A stretch of 64,000 nt of DNA. It comes from Nonomuraea polychroma. GTDB lineage: Bacteria; Actinomycetota; Actinomycetes; Streptosporangiales; Streptosporangiaceae. The notes beneath the pieces were generated by a model. That model was not told the DNA's origin and made no database searches. It worked only from the letters and a program-made list of their open reading frames with translations. Each line of letters starts with the position of its first letter. Within the stretch, counting starts at the first letter, position 1. Location of the stretch: assembly GCF_004011505.1 (NCBI RefSeq), contig NZ_SAUN01000001.1:5359501-5423500 (forward strand). Direction: 5' to 3'. Shown here piece after piece: positions 49,917 to 58,496 of the stretch. The translations under genes were made by a program, and so were the position numbers.

Positions 49917-50217
49917 AGTCGATCCTTCCGTCCGGGTGCGGGTTCCGACCATTCAACACCAGGATGGCCCGGCATCTTCCTTCAGTGGGGCGCATTCAGC
50001 GTCCCGCTGCGGGCAGGCGGACGCGGTCCGCGCCTGGACGTGTATTCCGCACGTCATCACGGCCGGTCTGCGTGCCACCGCCCCGCCGCACTTCGGCGCG
50101 GGTCCTTTCGGAGGAAAGGGCGGTCGGTACAGGCCCTTTCGGAGGAGAGCAGCGGTTGGTGCGGGGACCCCCATAGCCAGCCAAGCTGCGACGAAGCGGC
50201 ACGTGCGGCACACGGGC
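49917..50217. other. Interval between pdxT and the EEP gene with a duplicated word
   Basis: 301 bases without a supported gene. CCTTTCGGAGGA occurs twice (50104-50115 and 50135-50146), and CCTTTC-GGAG-GAAAGG at 50104-50119 forms a 6-bp hairpin. The right part should carry the end of the EEP transcript and the left part the pdxT promoter, but I see no convincing -35/-10 pair. Confidence 0.5.
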
Positions 50218-51069
50218 CTAGAGGGCCAGCTTCACGTAGACGGGCTTGTGGTCGGACAGGGTGACGCGGCGGTCGACGTCGCAGCGGCGGACCGTGCCCT
50301 TGGGCGCGAACAGGTAGTCGATTTTCTTGCCCTCGCGGGTCCAGCGCCCGGTGCGCCTCGCGCCGCGCTGATCGCATTCCTGGTACGCCCGGTAGAACGG
50401 CACGACGGCGCGGCGGCCGGCCGCGCTGCCGTACCCGCTGTCCGGCGGCGAGACGTTGAGGTCGCCGCCGACGACCGTCCGGTGTCCGGGATTGGCGGCG
50501 ATCTCCAGCAGCCGCCGCAGTTGCCTGGTCCGGTAGGGGGCGCCGGGCTGCCGGTCGTCGTACTGGGCGCCGGAGGACAGGTGGGTGCCGCAGGCGTGGA
50601 CCTTCCTGGCGGGGATGGTCGCGCAGACGGCGGCGCGCTTGACGTACCAGGAGGGGGCGGGCAGCGGATGGATCGCGAAGGAGGCCGCGTCGCCCGCCAC
50701 CGCGACGGCGATGCTCTGCGCGCCGCGCGGGCGGCCGAGACGGTCGGGGTGGCAGGCGTACGGGGCGCCGTCGCCGGACAGCAGCCCCCACGAGCCGATC
50801 GTCCAGCGGCGGCCGGTGCGCTGCTCCAGCCAGAGCTCCAGCGTGCCGGTGGCGCCCGTGCAGAATTCCTGCAGGAAGATCACGTCCGGCTTGATCGGCT
50901 GCTTGAGCGCGTACGTGCCGATCGTCTCGGCCAGTTCGATCGCGCTCGCCCGATAGAGGCGGCAGGCGGAGTTGGTGCCGGTGCAGACGTTCCAGGTCAT
51001 GACCGACAGGTCGGAAGGCGCGGGCGCCACGAGCGATCCGGCCACCAGGAGCAGGACGTGTCCCAGCAT
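50218..51069 (-). CDS. Secreted endonuclease/exonuclease/phosphatase (EEP) family protein
   Basis: 283 residues. Short signal peptide (MLGHVLLLVAGSLVAPAPSD), then EEP motifs: MTWNVCTG (Asn), DVIFLQEF (catalytic Glu), THLSSG, VGGDLNVSP (Asp/Asn) and SDHKPVYV (Asp-His). Members are DNases, sphingomyelinases or phosphatases. Several cysteines fit an extracellular, disulphide-bearing protein. Paired on the same strand with phoD (51 bases upstream), so the two may act together on extracellular phosphate or nucleic acid (inference). ATG 51069. Confidence 0.85.
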   Translation of the reverse strand: MLGHVLLLVAGSLVAPAPSDLSVMTWNVCTGTNSACRLYRASAIELAETIGTYALKQPIKPDVIFLQEFCTGATGTLELWLEQRTGRRWTIGSWGLLSGDGAPYACHPDRLGRPRGAQSIAVAVAGDAASFAIHPLPAPSWYVKRAAVCATIPARKVHACGTHLSSGAQYDDRQPGAPYRTRQLRRLLEIAANPGHRTVVGGDLNVSPPDSGYGSAAGRRAVVPFYRAYQECDQRGARRTGRWTREGKKIDYLFAPKGTVRRCDVDRRVTLSDHKPVYVKLAL

Positions 51070-51120
51070 GGTGGGACATCCTAGCGCCCGGCCGCGACGG
51101 CGGCCGGGCGCTTGTGGTCG

Positions 51121-52806
51121 CTAGGGGCGCTCGGTCTCCAGGCGGACGGTCTCCTCGATCGTCATCGGCTGCCTGCGCAGGATCGTCGGGTCGAGCGGCC
51201 GCAGGTACGCCTGCTGCACCCCCGGCACCCGGTCCTCGACGACGAAAGTGGCGCGGGTGTAGACCTCGGCGCCGGGCTCGGTGACCCGGGGCACGACCTT
51301 GAAGTCGGCCGACATCTGCTCCCGCTCGATCTTCGTCAGCACGTAGCCGCGCTGGTTGTTGTAGAACTTCAGGTGCGGGTTGATCGTCAGGAACGGATGC
51401 GTGGCCGGGTCGGAGTCGACACCGTTCCCGCCGGTGGAGATCGACGAGGCCACGAGCTCCGACCCCACCGACGGCCCGGTCGGGTCGTCGTAGTCGAGCT
51501 TGAGGTCGCTGGCCCAGTGCGCGTGCACGTCTCCGGTCAGCACGACGGGGTTGCGCACCTCGGCGTCGATCCAGCCCTGCGTGATGCGGCGGCGGGAGGC
51601 GACGTAGCCGTCCCAGGCGTCCTGGCTGGTGACCTTGGCGGGCCCGGCGTTGTTGTCGCGCTGGGCGAAGAACACCTGCTGCCCGAGGATGTCCCACTGC
51701 GCCCGCGAGTGGCGGAAGCCGTCCAGCAGCCACGCCTCCTGCTCGGCTCCCGTGATCGAGCGCGCGGGGTCGATGGAGGCCGGGCAGTCCTTGTAGCCGT
51801 CGCCGCAGCCCTGGTCGTCGCGGTACTGGCGGGTGTCGAGCATGTGGAAGGTGGCCATGCGGCCCCAGCGGATGCGGCGGTAGAGCTGCATGTCGATGCC
51901 GCGCGGGATGGAGGTGCGGCGCAGCGGCATGTTCTCGTAGTAGGCGCGGAAGGCGGCCTCGCGGCGGGTCAGGAAGTTCGGCTGCGGGACCTCGGGCTTC
52001 TCGGGCACCTCGTCGGCCCAGTTGTTGTCCAGCTCGTGGTCGTCCCACACGACCAGCCAGGGCGCGGCGGCGTGCGCGGCCTGCAGATCGGGGTCGGCCT
52101 TGTACTGGGCGTGGCGCTGGCGGTAGTTGGCCAGGGTCTCGGTCTCGGGGCCTTCGTGGTGGCGGATGTTGCCGCCGGGGATGGTGTAGGTGTTCTTGGT
52201 GTACTCGTACTGGTAGTCGCCGAGGTGCAGGATGAGGTCCGGGTGCTCGTCGGCCAGCCTGCGGTAGGACGTGAAGAAGCCGTGCTCGTACTGGGCGCAG
52301 GAGACGAAGGCCATGGCCAGGCCGCCGCCGTACGCCAGCGGGTGCGGGGCGGTGCGGGTGCGGCCGACGGGCGAGACGTACGGGCCGACGCGGAAGCGGT
52401 ACCAGTACTCGCGGTCGGAGCTGAGGCCCTGCAGCTCGACGTGGATGCTGTGGCCCCACTCCGGCGCCGCCACGGTCACGCCGGAGCGGACGACGCGGCG
52501 AAGGCGCTCGTCGGCGTACACCTGCCACTGCACCGGGAACGGCCGCTGCGGCATGCCGCCGAGGCCGTCCTCGGCAAGGGGCTCCTGGGCGAGCCTGGTC
52601 CACAACACGAAGCCCTCGTGGTCGGGGTCGCCGGAGGCGACGCCCAGCGTGAACGGGTCGGTACGCAGCCCGCGCGAGGCGAGGCTCTGCGCGGTCTCGG
52701 CGGCGGGGTCTGGCTCGTCGGCGTGCGCGGCGGTGGCCGGGATGGCCGCGGCGGCGCCCGCCGCTAAGCCGGTGACGAGGAAATGCCGGCGGTTCAGCTT
52801 GGACAT
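51121..52806 (-). CDS. phoD: Alkaline phosphatase D (PhoD), Tat-exported
   Basis: 561 residues. Twin-arginine signal NRRHFLVTGLAAGAAAAIPATAAHA (residues 5-30), an N-terminal Ig-like PhoD domain (FTLGVASGDPDHEGFVLWTRL), then the metallophosphatase with FVSCAQYEHGFF (metal-binding Cys), LHLGDYQYEY, VVWDDHELDNNW and LTGDVHAHWASDL. The family hydrolyses phosphodiesters and monoesters with a Ca/Fe centre outside the cell. ATG 52806. No clear pho box was found upstream. Lies between pdxS and the EEP nuclease. Confidence 0.94.
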   Translation of the reverse strand: MSKLNRRHFLVTGLAAGAAAAIPATAAHADEPDPAAETAQSLASRGLRTDPFTLGVASGDPDHEGFVLWTRLAQEPLAEDGLGGMPQRPFPVQWQVYADERLRRVVRSGVTVAAPEWGHSIHVELQGLSSDREYWYRFRVGPYVSPVGRTRTAPHPLAYGGGLAMAFVSCAQYEHGFFTSYRRLADEHPDLILHLGDYQYEYTKNTYTIPGGNIRHHEGPETETLANYRQRHAQYKADPDLQAAHAAAPWLVVWDDHELDNNWADEVPEKPEVPQPNFLTRREAAFRAYYENMPLRRTSIPRGIDMQLYRRIRWGRMATFHMLDTRQYRDDQGCGDGYKDCPASIDPARSITGAEQEAWLLDGFRHSRAQWDILGQQVFFAQRDNNAGPAKVTSQDAWDGYVASRRRITQGWIDAEVRNPVVLTGDVHAHWASDLKLDYDDPTGPSVGSELVASSISTGGNGVDSDPATHPFLTINPHLKFYNNQRGYVLTKIEREQMSADFKVVPRVTEPGAEVYTRATFVVEDRVPGVQQAYLRPLDPTILRRQPMTIEETVRLETERP

Positions 52807-52893
52807 CAGTGGCTCCTGGGACGATCGAGGGTGAGGGGAATTCCCGTAGCCTTACTGACGATCATGACTGCACAGTTAACACCGCACAACACG

Positions 52894-52921
52894 AAAAAGA
52901 CGACATCCTTCGCGGATGTCG
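52894..52921 (-). terminator. Intrinsic terminator downstream of pdxS
   Basis: On the minus strand CGACATCC/GGATGTCG pair with a 5-base loop, followed by a TC step and TTTTT (52898-52894). It is about 100 bases after the pdxS stop and separates pdxS from phoD transcription. The remaining part of 52807-53023 should hold the phoD promoter; none was identified with confidence. Confidence 0.8.
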
Positions 52922-53023
52922 CCTCTTTCGGAAATTTCCGTCGTCACCGTCGCCCGGTGGCACCCCCGCCCGCAGTGATCATCTCACCGGAGGCAGGTGC
53001 CTGGCCCGCAACGACGCGCCGGA

Positions 53024-53938
<915 letters not shown>

Positions 53939-54053
53939 CCTCACGGGCTCTCAGGGCGGATCGGTAAGTTATCAAGCCCATCGTAGGTCCTGAAGGGCTC
54001 CCATCCCGACATGCCAAGATGTCAGGATTTGTCGCCCGGCTTGTACAGGACGA

Positions 54054-55067
54054 TCAGGGGATCACGGGCTTGCGGCTGGCGAGGGCCACCCAAACTTGGC
54101 CGGGTGCGAAGTTCATCGGCTCGCCGCTCTCAGTGGTGAACGTCGTGCCGTCCTTCTCCGATTCCCGCTCCCACCGCGCTTTGAAAGCTTTACCGTCGCG
54201 CAGCACGATCGCCGTGCCCTTGCCCGTGGTGTGCACCAGCGGCGTGTAGCTGTCGTTCTTGTCGTGGAACTGCGAGCGCTCGGTCTTGGTGTACTGGACG
54301 ACGATCGTCGGCGCGCCGAGCTGCCCGCCCTCGGCGGCCATGTCCTTCTTGCCGTCCTGCCAGATCATCCACATCTTGCGCTGTTCGGACCAGGCGAAGG
54401 TGAAGCGCGCGGCCGGCCACTTGACGGTGTACGCCTTCCGCTCCACGCCGCCCTCGGCCGGCGCGTCGCCGAAGGTGAAGCCGATGTCCTTGGCCTTGCT
54501 GGCCTTGGGCGCCTTGGCCAGCAGCTGCTTGGTGTTGGCGAACAGGTTGTAGGGGGCGAAGCGGCCCGGCTGCCGGAAGTACGCCCCCGGGTTGCGGGTG
54601 TCGCCGACGTCCCACAACGACGCCTCGGCGATCAGCGGCAACATCTTGGTCTGCGCGCCCGAATAGGAAAATGCCGGCTTGCCGAACATCGGCGCGATGT
54701 GCAGGTCGGAGATGCGGGCGCTGCGGACCGGGCCCACCTTGGACGGCAGCTTGGAGGAGAAGATCGCCATGAGACGGGTCAGCCCGGCCTCGACCTGCTC
54801 GATGTAGACGATGTCCGCGCTCTTCAGCCCCATCTGCGGCTTGCCCGCCGCCGTATTCTCGATCTTCACGGCGAGCACCGGCTTGAGCTGGTCGTACGGC
54901 TTGCCGGTGAAGGGGTGGGCCGGAACCTCCTCAGGCTCCTCGCTCGGCGCCGCGGTGGCGGCCTGCGGCACCTTACCTGAGGCCGGCTCCTCCGACGAGC
55001 AGGCCGCGACGGGCAGCAGCACGGCCGCTCCGGCAAGTGTGAGCGTGATCATCCGGGGTAGCCGCAC
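54054..55067 (-). CDS. DUF3048 lipoprotein
   Basis: 337 residues. Signal with lipobox: hydrophobic ITLTLAGAAVLLPVAAC, lipidated Cys about residue 23. Then a flexible Glu/Pro/Ala linker and the DUF3048 domain: HPFTGKPYDQLKPVLAVKIEN and IVYIEQVEAGLTRLMAIF are typical, as is GPVRSARISDL. Function unknown; related proteins (YerB) are cell-envelope associated. GTG 55067 is chosen because AGGAG lies 8 bases before it; the frame stays open to 55133. It follows the membrane protein at 55130 and lies between PLP and PIM gene clusters. Confidence 0.82.
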   Translation of the reverse strand: MRLPRMITLTLAGAAVLLPVAACSSEEPASGKVPQAATAAPSEEPEEVPAHPFTGKPYDQLKPVLAVKIENTAAGKPQMGLKSADIVYIEQVEAGLTRLMAIFSSKLPSKVGPVRSARISDLHIAPMFGKPAFSYSGAQTKMLPLIAEASLWDVGDTRNPGAYFRQPGRFAPYNLFANTKQLLAKAPKASKAKDIGFTFGDAPAEGGVERKAYTVKWPAARFTFAWSEQRKMWMIWQDGKKDMAAEGGQLGAPTIVVQYTKTERSQFHDKNDSYTPLVHTTGKGTAIVLRDGKAFKARWERESEKDGTTFTTESGEPMNFAPGQVWVALASRKPVIP

Positions 55068-55129
55068 CTGCAACACTCCTCGCTTCAGCCCGAAAACGGG
55101 ATGAAGCTTACTGGCTTCCCCAAATGAGG

Positions 55130-55672
55130 TCATTCAGTTGCCATAGTCGCCGGTGGATTGTCATCGATCTCAAAGAAATCGGGATACTCCGTGTGACCTG
55201 CCAGGCGCAGAGTCCTCGCCAGCCAGCGGCGCTGCGCCGTACGGGTGACCGCCACCGCGTTGTTGTAGAAGCGGCGCGAATAGACCACCTTGGCCACGGC
55301 CGTGTCGAGCTCATCGAGCAGGTCGCGGCCGCCGGGCGACTCCGACAACTTCTCCCTGAACCGCTCCTGGTCCACCGCCGCCCGCAGCGCCCGCGACAGG
55401 TCGCTCTCGGCGTGCTCGCGCTCCTCGGGCCCGGCGATCCTGGCCTCGTGGGCGGCCGCGGCCAGCACCAGCGACGTGGCCGGGTCCAGCAGCCGCGCGC
55501 CGGCCAGCTCCAGCACCACCGCCCGGCGCCGCATCAGCGCGGCGTCCAGCGACTCGCGGGCCAGCTCCAGGCGGATGTGCAGGCGGTCGAGCCGGCCCGC
55601 CCGCCACGAGATGTACACGGCCATGAGCACCACGACGATGCCCACGATCAGAATGACCATGGTGGAGGTCAC
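55130..55672 (-). CDS. Membrane-anchored helical protein of the pimA cluster, LemA-like
   Basis: 180 residues: one N-terminal transmembrane helix (MVILIVGIVVVLMAVYISW) then helical arginine/alanine-rich segments and a motif VVYSRRFYNNAVAVTR. The FYNNAV stretch resembles LemA-type proteins (RRFYNxxV), so the same fold is likely; LemA function is unknown. Neighbours pimA (25 bases away) and acyltransferase suggest it belongs to the PIM gene cluster. Start ATG 55672 or the ATG four codons later. Confidence 0.7.
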   Translation of the reverse strand: MTSTMVILIVGIVVVLMAVYISWRAGRLDRLHIRLELARESLDAALMRRRAVVLELAGARLLDPATSLVLAAAAHEARIAGPEEREHAESDLSRALRAAVDQERFREKLSESPGGRDLLDELDTAVAKVVYSRRFYNNAVAVTRTAQRRWLARTLRLAGHTEYPDFFEIDDNPPATMATE

Positions 55673-55697
55673 CGATCATCCCCCCAGCCGCCCGCGG

Positions 55698-56825
55698 TCA
55701 CAGATCCTCCTCCACGCGGCCCGCGCCGCTCGTGACCGTCTCGTACACGCGTACGACGTCCCGCGCCACCGTGGACCAGTCGTACTTCCTGACCGCCACC
55801 AGCGCCTCCGCGGCCAGCTTGGCCCGCCGCTCCGGCGCGTCGAGCAGCGCCGCCGCCTCGCGCGCCAGCGAGCCGGCGTCACCGTTGGCGAACAACGCGC
55901 CCGCCTGCCCTTCGCCCAGCACCCTGCGGAAGGCCGGGATGTCGCTGGCCAGCACCGTGGCCCCGGAGGCCATGGCCTCGGCCAGCACGATGCCGAAGCT
56001 CTCCCCCCGCGTGTTCGGCGCGCAGAACACGTCGACCGAGTGGTAGGCGCGGATCTTGTCCGCCTCGCTCACCATGCCCAGCACCGTCACCCGGTCGTGG
56101 AAGCGCTTGGGCACCCGCTCGTAGACGTCCTCGGCATCGCCCGGCCCGGCGATGAGCAGCTTCACCTCCGGCCGCTCCGCCGCCAGCGTCGCGAACGCCT
56201 CCAGCAGGATCGGCAGGCCCTTGCGCTCCTCGTCCATCCGCCCCAGGAAGCCGATCGTGGCGCCGTCGGCCCCCCACCCGTCCAGCGGGTCGGCTTCGGT
56301 GTAGCGGGAGACGGTCACGCCGTTCGGGATGAGCACCGCGTCGCCGCCGAACTGCTCGACCAGGCTCTTGCGGGCGGCGTCGGAGACCGCGATGCGGCCG
56401 CTGAGCTTCTCCAGCGCGCTCTGCAGCAGCGGCTCGGCCACCGCGATGGCCCGCGAGCGCTGGAACGACGCGTGGAACGTGGCCACGATCGCGCCCTTCG
56501 CCGCCCAGCACGCCAGCACGCCCAGGCTCGGGATCAGCGGCTCGTGGATGTGCAGCACGTCGAACCGGCCCGTGCGCACCCACCGCCGCACCCGCGCCGC
56601 CGACAGGAAGCCGAACGACATCCTGGCCACCGACCCGTTGTAGGGCACCGGCACCGCCCGCCCCGCCCCGGTCACATAAGGCGGCAAATCATCGTCGTCG
56701 GCCGCCGGCGCGATCACCGACACGTCGTGCCCCTGCGCCATCAGCGCCTGCGCCAGGTCGTCGATGTGCTGCTTGACCCCGCCCGGCATGTCCCACGAAT
56801 AGGGGCACACGATGCCGACCTTCAT
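55698..56825 (-). CDS. pimA: Phosphatidyl-myo-inositol mannosyltransferase PimA
   Basis: 375 residues, GT-B glycosyltransferase of family GT4: N-terminal MKVGIVCPYSWDMPGGVKQHI (acceptor-side loop), LHIHEPLIPS, FHASFQRS, GFLGRMDEERKGLPILLEAF and the donor motif NTRGESFGIVLAEAMASG (E-x7-E). Adds the first mannose from GDP-Man to phosphatidylinositol at the inner membrane face. ATG 56825 overlaps the stop of the acyltransferase gene (ATGA), giving the conserved pgsA-acyltransferase-pimA operon. Confidence 0.95.
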   Translation of the reverse strand: MKVGIVCPYSWDMPGGVKQHIDDLAQALMAQGHDVSVIAPAADDDDLPPYVTGAGRAVPVPYNGSVARMSFGFLSAARVRRWVRTGRFDVLHIHEPLIPSLGVLACWAAKGAIVATFHASFQRSRAIAVAEPLLQSALEKLSGRIAVSDAARKSLVEQFGGDAVLIPNGVTVSRYTEADPLDGWGADGATIGFLGRMDEERKGLPILLEAFATLAAERPEVKLLIAGPGDAEDVYERVPKRFHDRVTVLGMVSEADKIRAYHSVDVFCAPNTRGESFGIVLAEAMASGATVLASDIPAFRRVLGEGQAGALFANGDAGSLAREAAALLDAPERRAKLAAEALVAVRKYDWSTVARDVVRVYETVTSGAGRVEEDL

Positions 56826-57730
56826 CGCGGCAGGTCCTCCAGCCAGAGCCGCTGCAGCATGTGCCAGTCCTCCGGATGCTCGGAGATGCCCTTCTCGAAC
56901 ACCTCGGCCAGCCGCTGCGCCACCACCGCGACCTTCTCCTGCCGCGTGCCCTCCTCCGGGACGGGGATCTCCTCGTGGATGTGGATGCCCCAGTCGCCGT
57001 CCACGAAGTAGACGGTCGCCGGCAGCAACGCGGCCCCGGTCTGCACGGCCAGCAGCGGCGGCCCGGCCGGCACCTTCGTGGTGGCGCCGAAGAAGCGCAC
57101 CTCGATGCCGCTCTTGGTCAGGTCACGCTCGGCAGGCAGGCACACCACGCCGCCCTTGCGCACCCGCATGGCCAGGGTGGCGAAGTTGTGCCCGTCGCCG
57201 CCGGTCAGCGGCAGCACCTCCATGCCGAGCCCCTCGCGGAAGGCCACGTAGCGGCGGAAGAGCGACTCCGGCCGGAGCCGCTCGGCCACCGTCGTGAACG
57301 GATGTCCGACGCCCACCAGCCAGGCTCCGGCCTGGTCCCAGTTGCCCATGTGCGGCAACGCCAGCACCACGCCCCGCCCGGCCGCCACTGTGTCGTGGAT
57401 GTGCTCGGCCCCTATGACGTGGGTGCGCCGCACGATCTCCTCGGTGCTCATGGACGGCAGCCGGAAGATCTCGTGGAAGTAGCGGAAGTACGAGCGCATG
57501 CCCGCCCTGGTGAGCTCGCGCAGCTCCCGGCTGCCCACGCCCAGGCCGGTCACCCTGGCCAGGTTGGACTCCAGCCGGCGCACCGACTTGCCGCCTTTGG
57601 CCCACACCCGGTCGGCCAGGAAGCGGAAGACCGCGGCCGTCGGCCGCTCGGGCAGCAGCGGAACGAGCTTCCAGCCGGCCGCGAAGCCCGCGGCTACGAC
57701 GCGATCGCCGAACGACGCCTTCTCGCTCAT
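56822..57730 (-). CDS. Phosphatidylinositol mannoside acyltransferase (HtrB/PatA-like)
   Basis: 302 residues of the lysophospholipid/lauroyl acyltransferase family: GVVLALPHMGNWDQAGAWL contains the HxxxxD-type catalytic pair (H-M-G-N-W-D), with VVCLPAERDL and GPPLLAVQTGAALLPATVYF downstream. By gene order this is the enzyme that acylates the mannose of PIM (PatA, Rv2611c in M. tuberculosis). ATG 57730 overlaps the pgsA stop and its own stop overlaps pimA (both ATGA). The frame is open far upstream but the upstream part belongs to pgsA in another frame. Confidence 0.92.
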   Translation of the reverse strand: MSEKASFGDRVVAAGFAAGWKLVPLLPERPTAAVFRFLADRVWAKGGKSVRRLESNLARVTGLGVGSRELRELTRAGMRSYFRYFHEIFRLPSMSTEEIVRRTHVIGAEHIHDTVAAGRGVVLALPHMGNWDQAGAWLVGVGHPFTTVAERLRPESLFRRYVAFREGLGMEVLPLTGGDGHNFATLAMRVRKGGVVCLPAERDLTKSGIEVRFFGATTKVPAGPPLLAVQTGAALLPATVYFVDGDWGIHIHEEIPVPEEGTRQEKVAVVAQRLAEVFEKGISEHPEDWHMLQRLWLEDLPR

Positions 57731-58350
57731 GTCTCCCTCGTCTGCCGGTAGACGGCCACCACCCGCTGCCCCACGGTGATCACGCTGGCCGCCGCCAGCA
57801 GCCACATCCCCGCAGGCAGAATGTACGGCACGCCGAGCCCCGAGAAACAGGCCGCGACCAGCGCCACGACCAGCCGCTCCGGCCGCTCGGCCAGCCCGAC
57901 GTCGGCCGTGAGCCCAAGCCCTTCGGCCCTGGCCTTGGCGTACGACACCACGGCCCCCGCGATCAGGCACACCAGCGTCACCGACGCCATCAGCGTGTCC
58001 TGTCTGGAGATGAAATACAAGATCAGGCCGGCGAAGATGGCGGCGTCGGCCACCCGGTCGAGCGTCGAGTCGAGGAACGCCCCCCAGGTGCTGCCCCCCT
58101 TCCCACCGAGCCGGGCCACCAGGCCGTCGAGCAGGTCGAACAGCACGAAAACCGTGATCACGAGTGCCCCCAGGGTCAAATGGCCCAGGGGGAAGAAGGT
58201 CAGGGCGGACACGACGGTGCCGAGGGTGCCGATCGCCGTGACGGCGTTCGGGCCGATCCCGTGGCCCACCAGAGCCCTGCCCAGCGGGGTGAGTATCCGG
58301 GTCATGGCCGGGCGCAGGAGTTTGAGCATCGCCGTCCGATCGTAGGCCAT
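57727..58350 (-). CDS. pgsA: Phosphatidylinositol phosphate synthase (CDP-alcohol phosphatidyltransferase)
   Basis: 207 residues, about six helices. The CDP-alcohol motif DG-x2-AR-x8-G-x3-D-x3-D is seen in LDGLVARLGGKGGSTWGAFL followed by DSTLDR. In this operon the enzyme makes phosphatidylinositol phosphate from CDP-diacylglycerol and inositol phosphate, the lipid on which PimA acts. ATG 58350 is used; a start at the internal MLKLLRPAM is possible. Divergent from the EF-G-like gene with about 146 bases between. Confidence 0.92.
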   Translation of the reverse strand: MAYDRTAMLKLLRPAMTRILTPLGRALVGHGIGPNAVTAIGTLGTVVSALTFFPLGHLTLGALVITVFVLFDLLDGLVARLGGKGGSTWGAFLDSTLDRVADAAIFAGLILYFISRQDTLMASVTLVCLIAGAVVSYAKARAEGLGLTADVGLAERPERLVVALVAACFSGLGVPYILPAGMWLLAAASVITVGQRVVAVYRQTRET

Positions 58351-58496
58351 CACGGACCTGACAACTTTCTTTGCCCTGCCCCTCTTGTGATATCCGCCAC
58401 ACGGGTATTTGGTGAACACACCGCGTCCATGCGGTTTCTGTCACGCTTCCGCGCGGGCGCGGCGTTGGAAAACACACCGACGACGCGGGAGGCGAC

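Noticed and set aside
49953..50213. Minus-strand frame of 86 codons between the EEP gene and pdxT, as a fifth bridging ORF
   Set aside because: It starts 4 bases after the EEP stop without overlap and ends 36 bases before pdxT, so it does not couple the genes.
52807..52893. Pho box upstream of phoD
   Set aside because: GTTAAC and related words occur, but I could not align two or more 11-base GTTCACC-like direct repeats convincingly.
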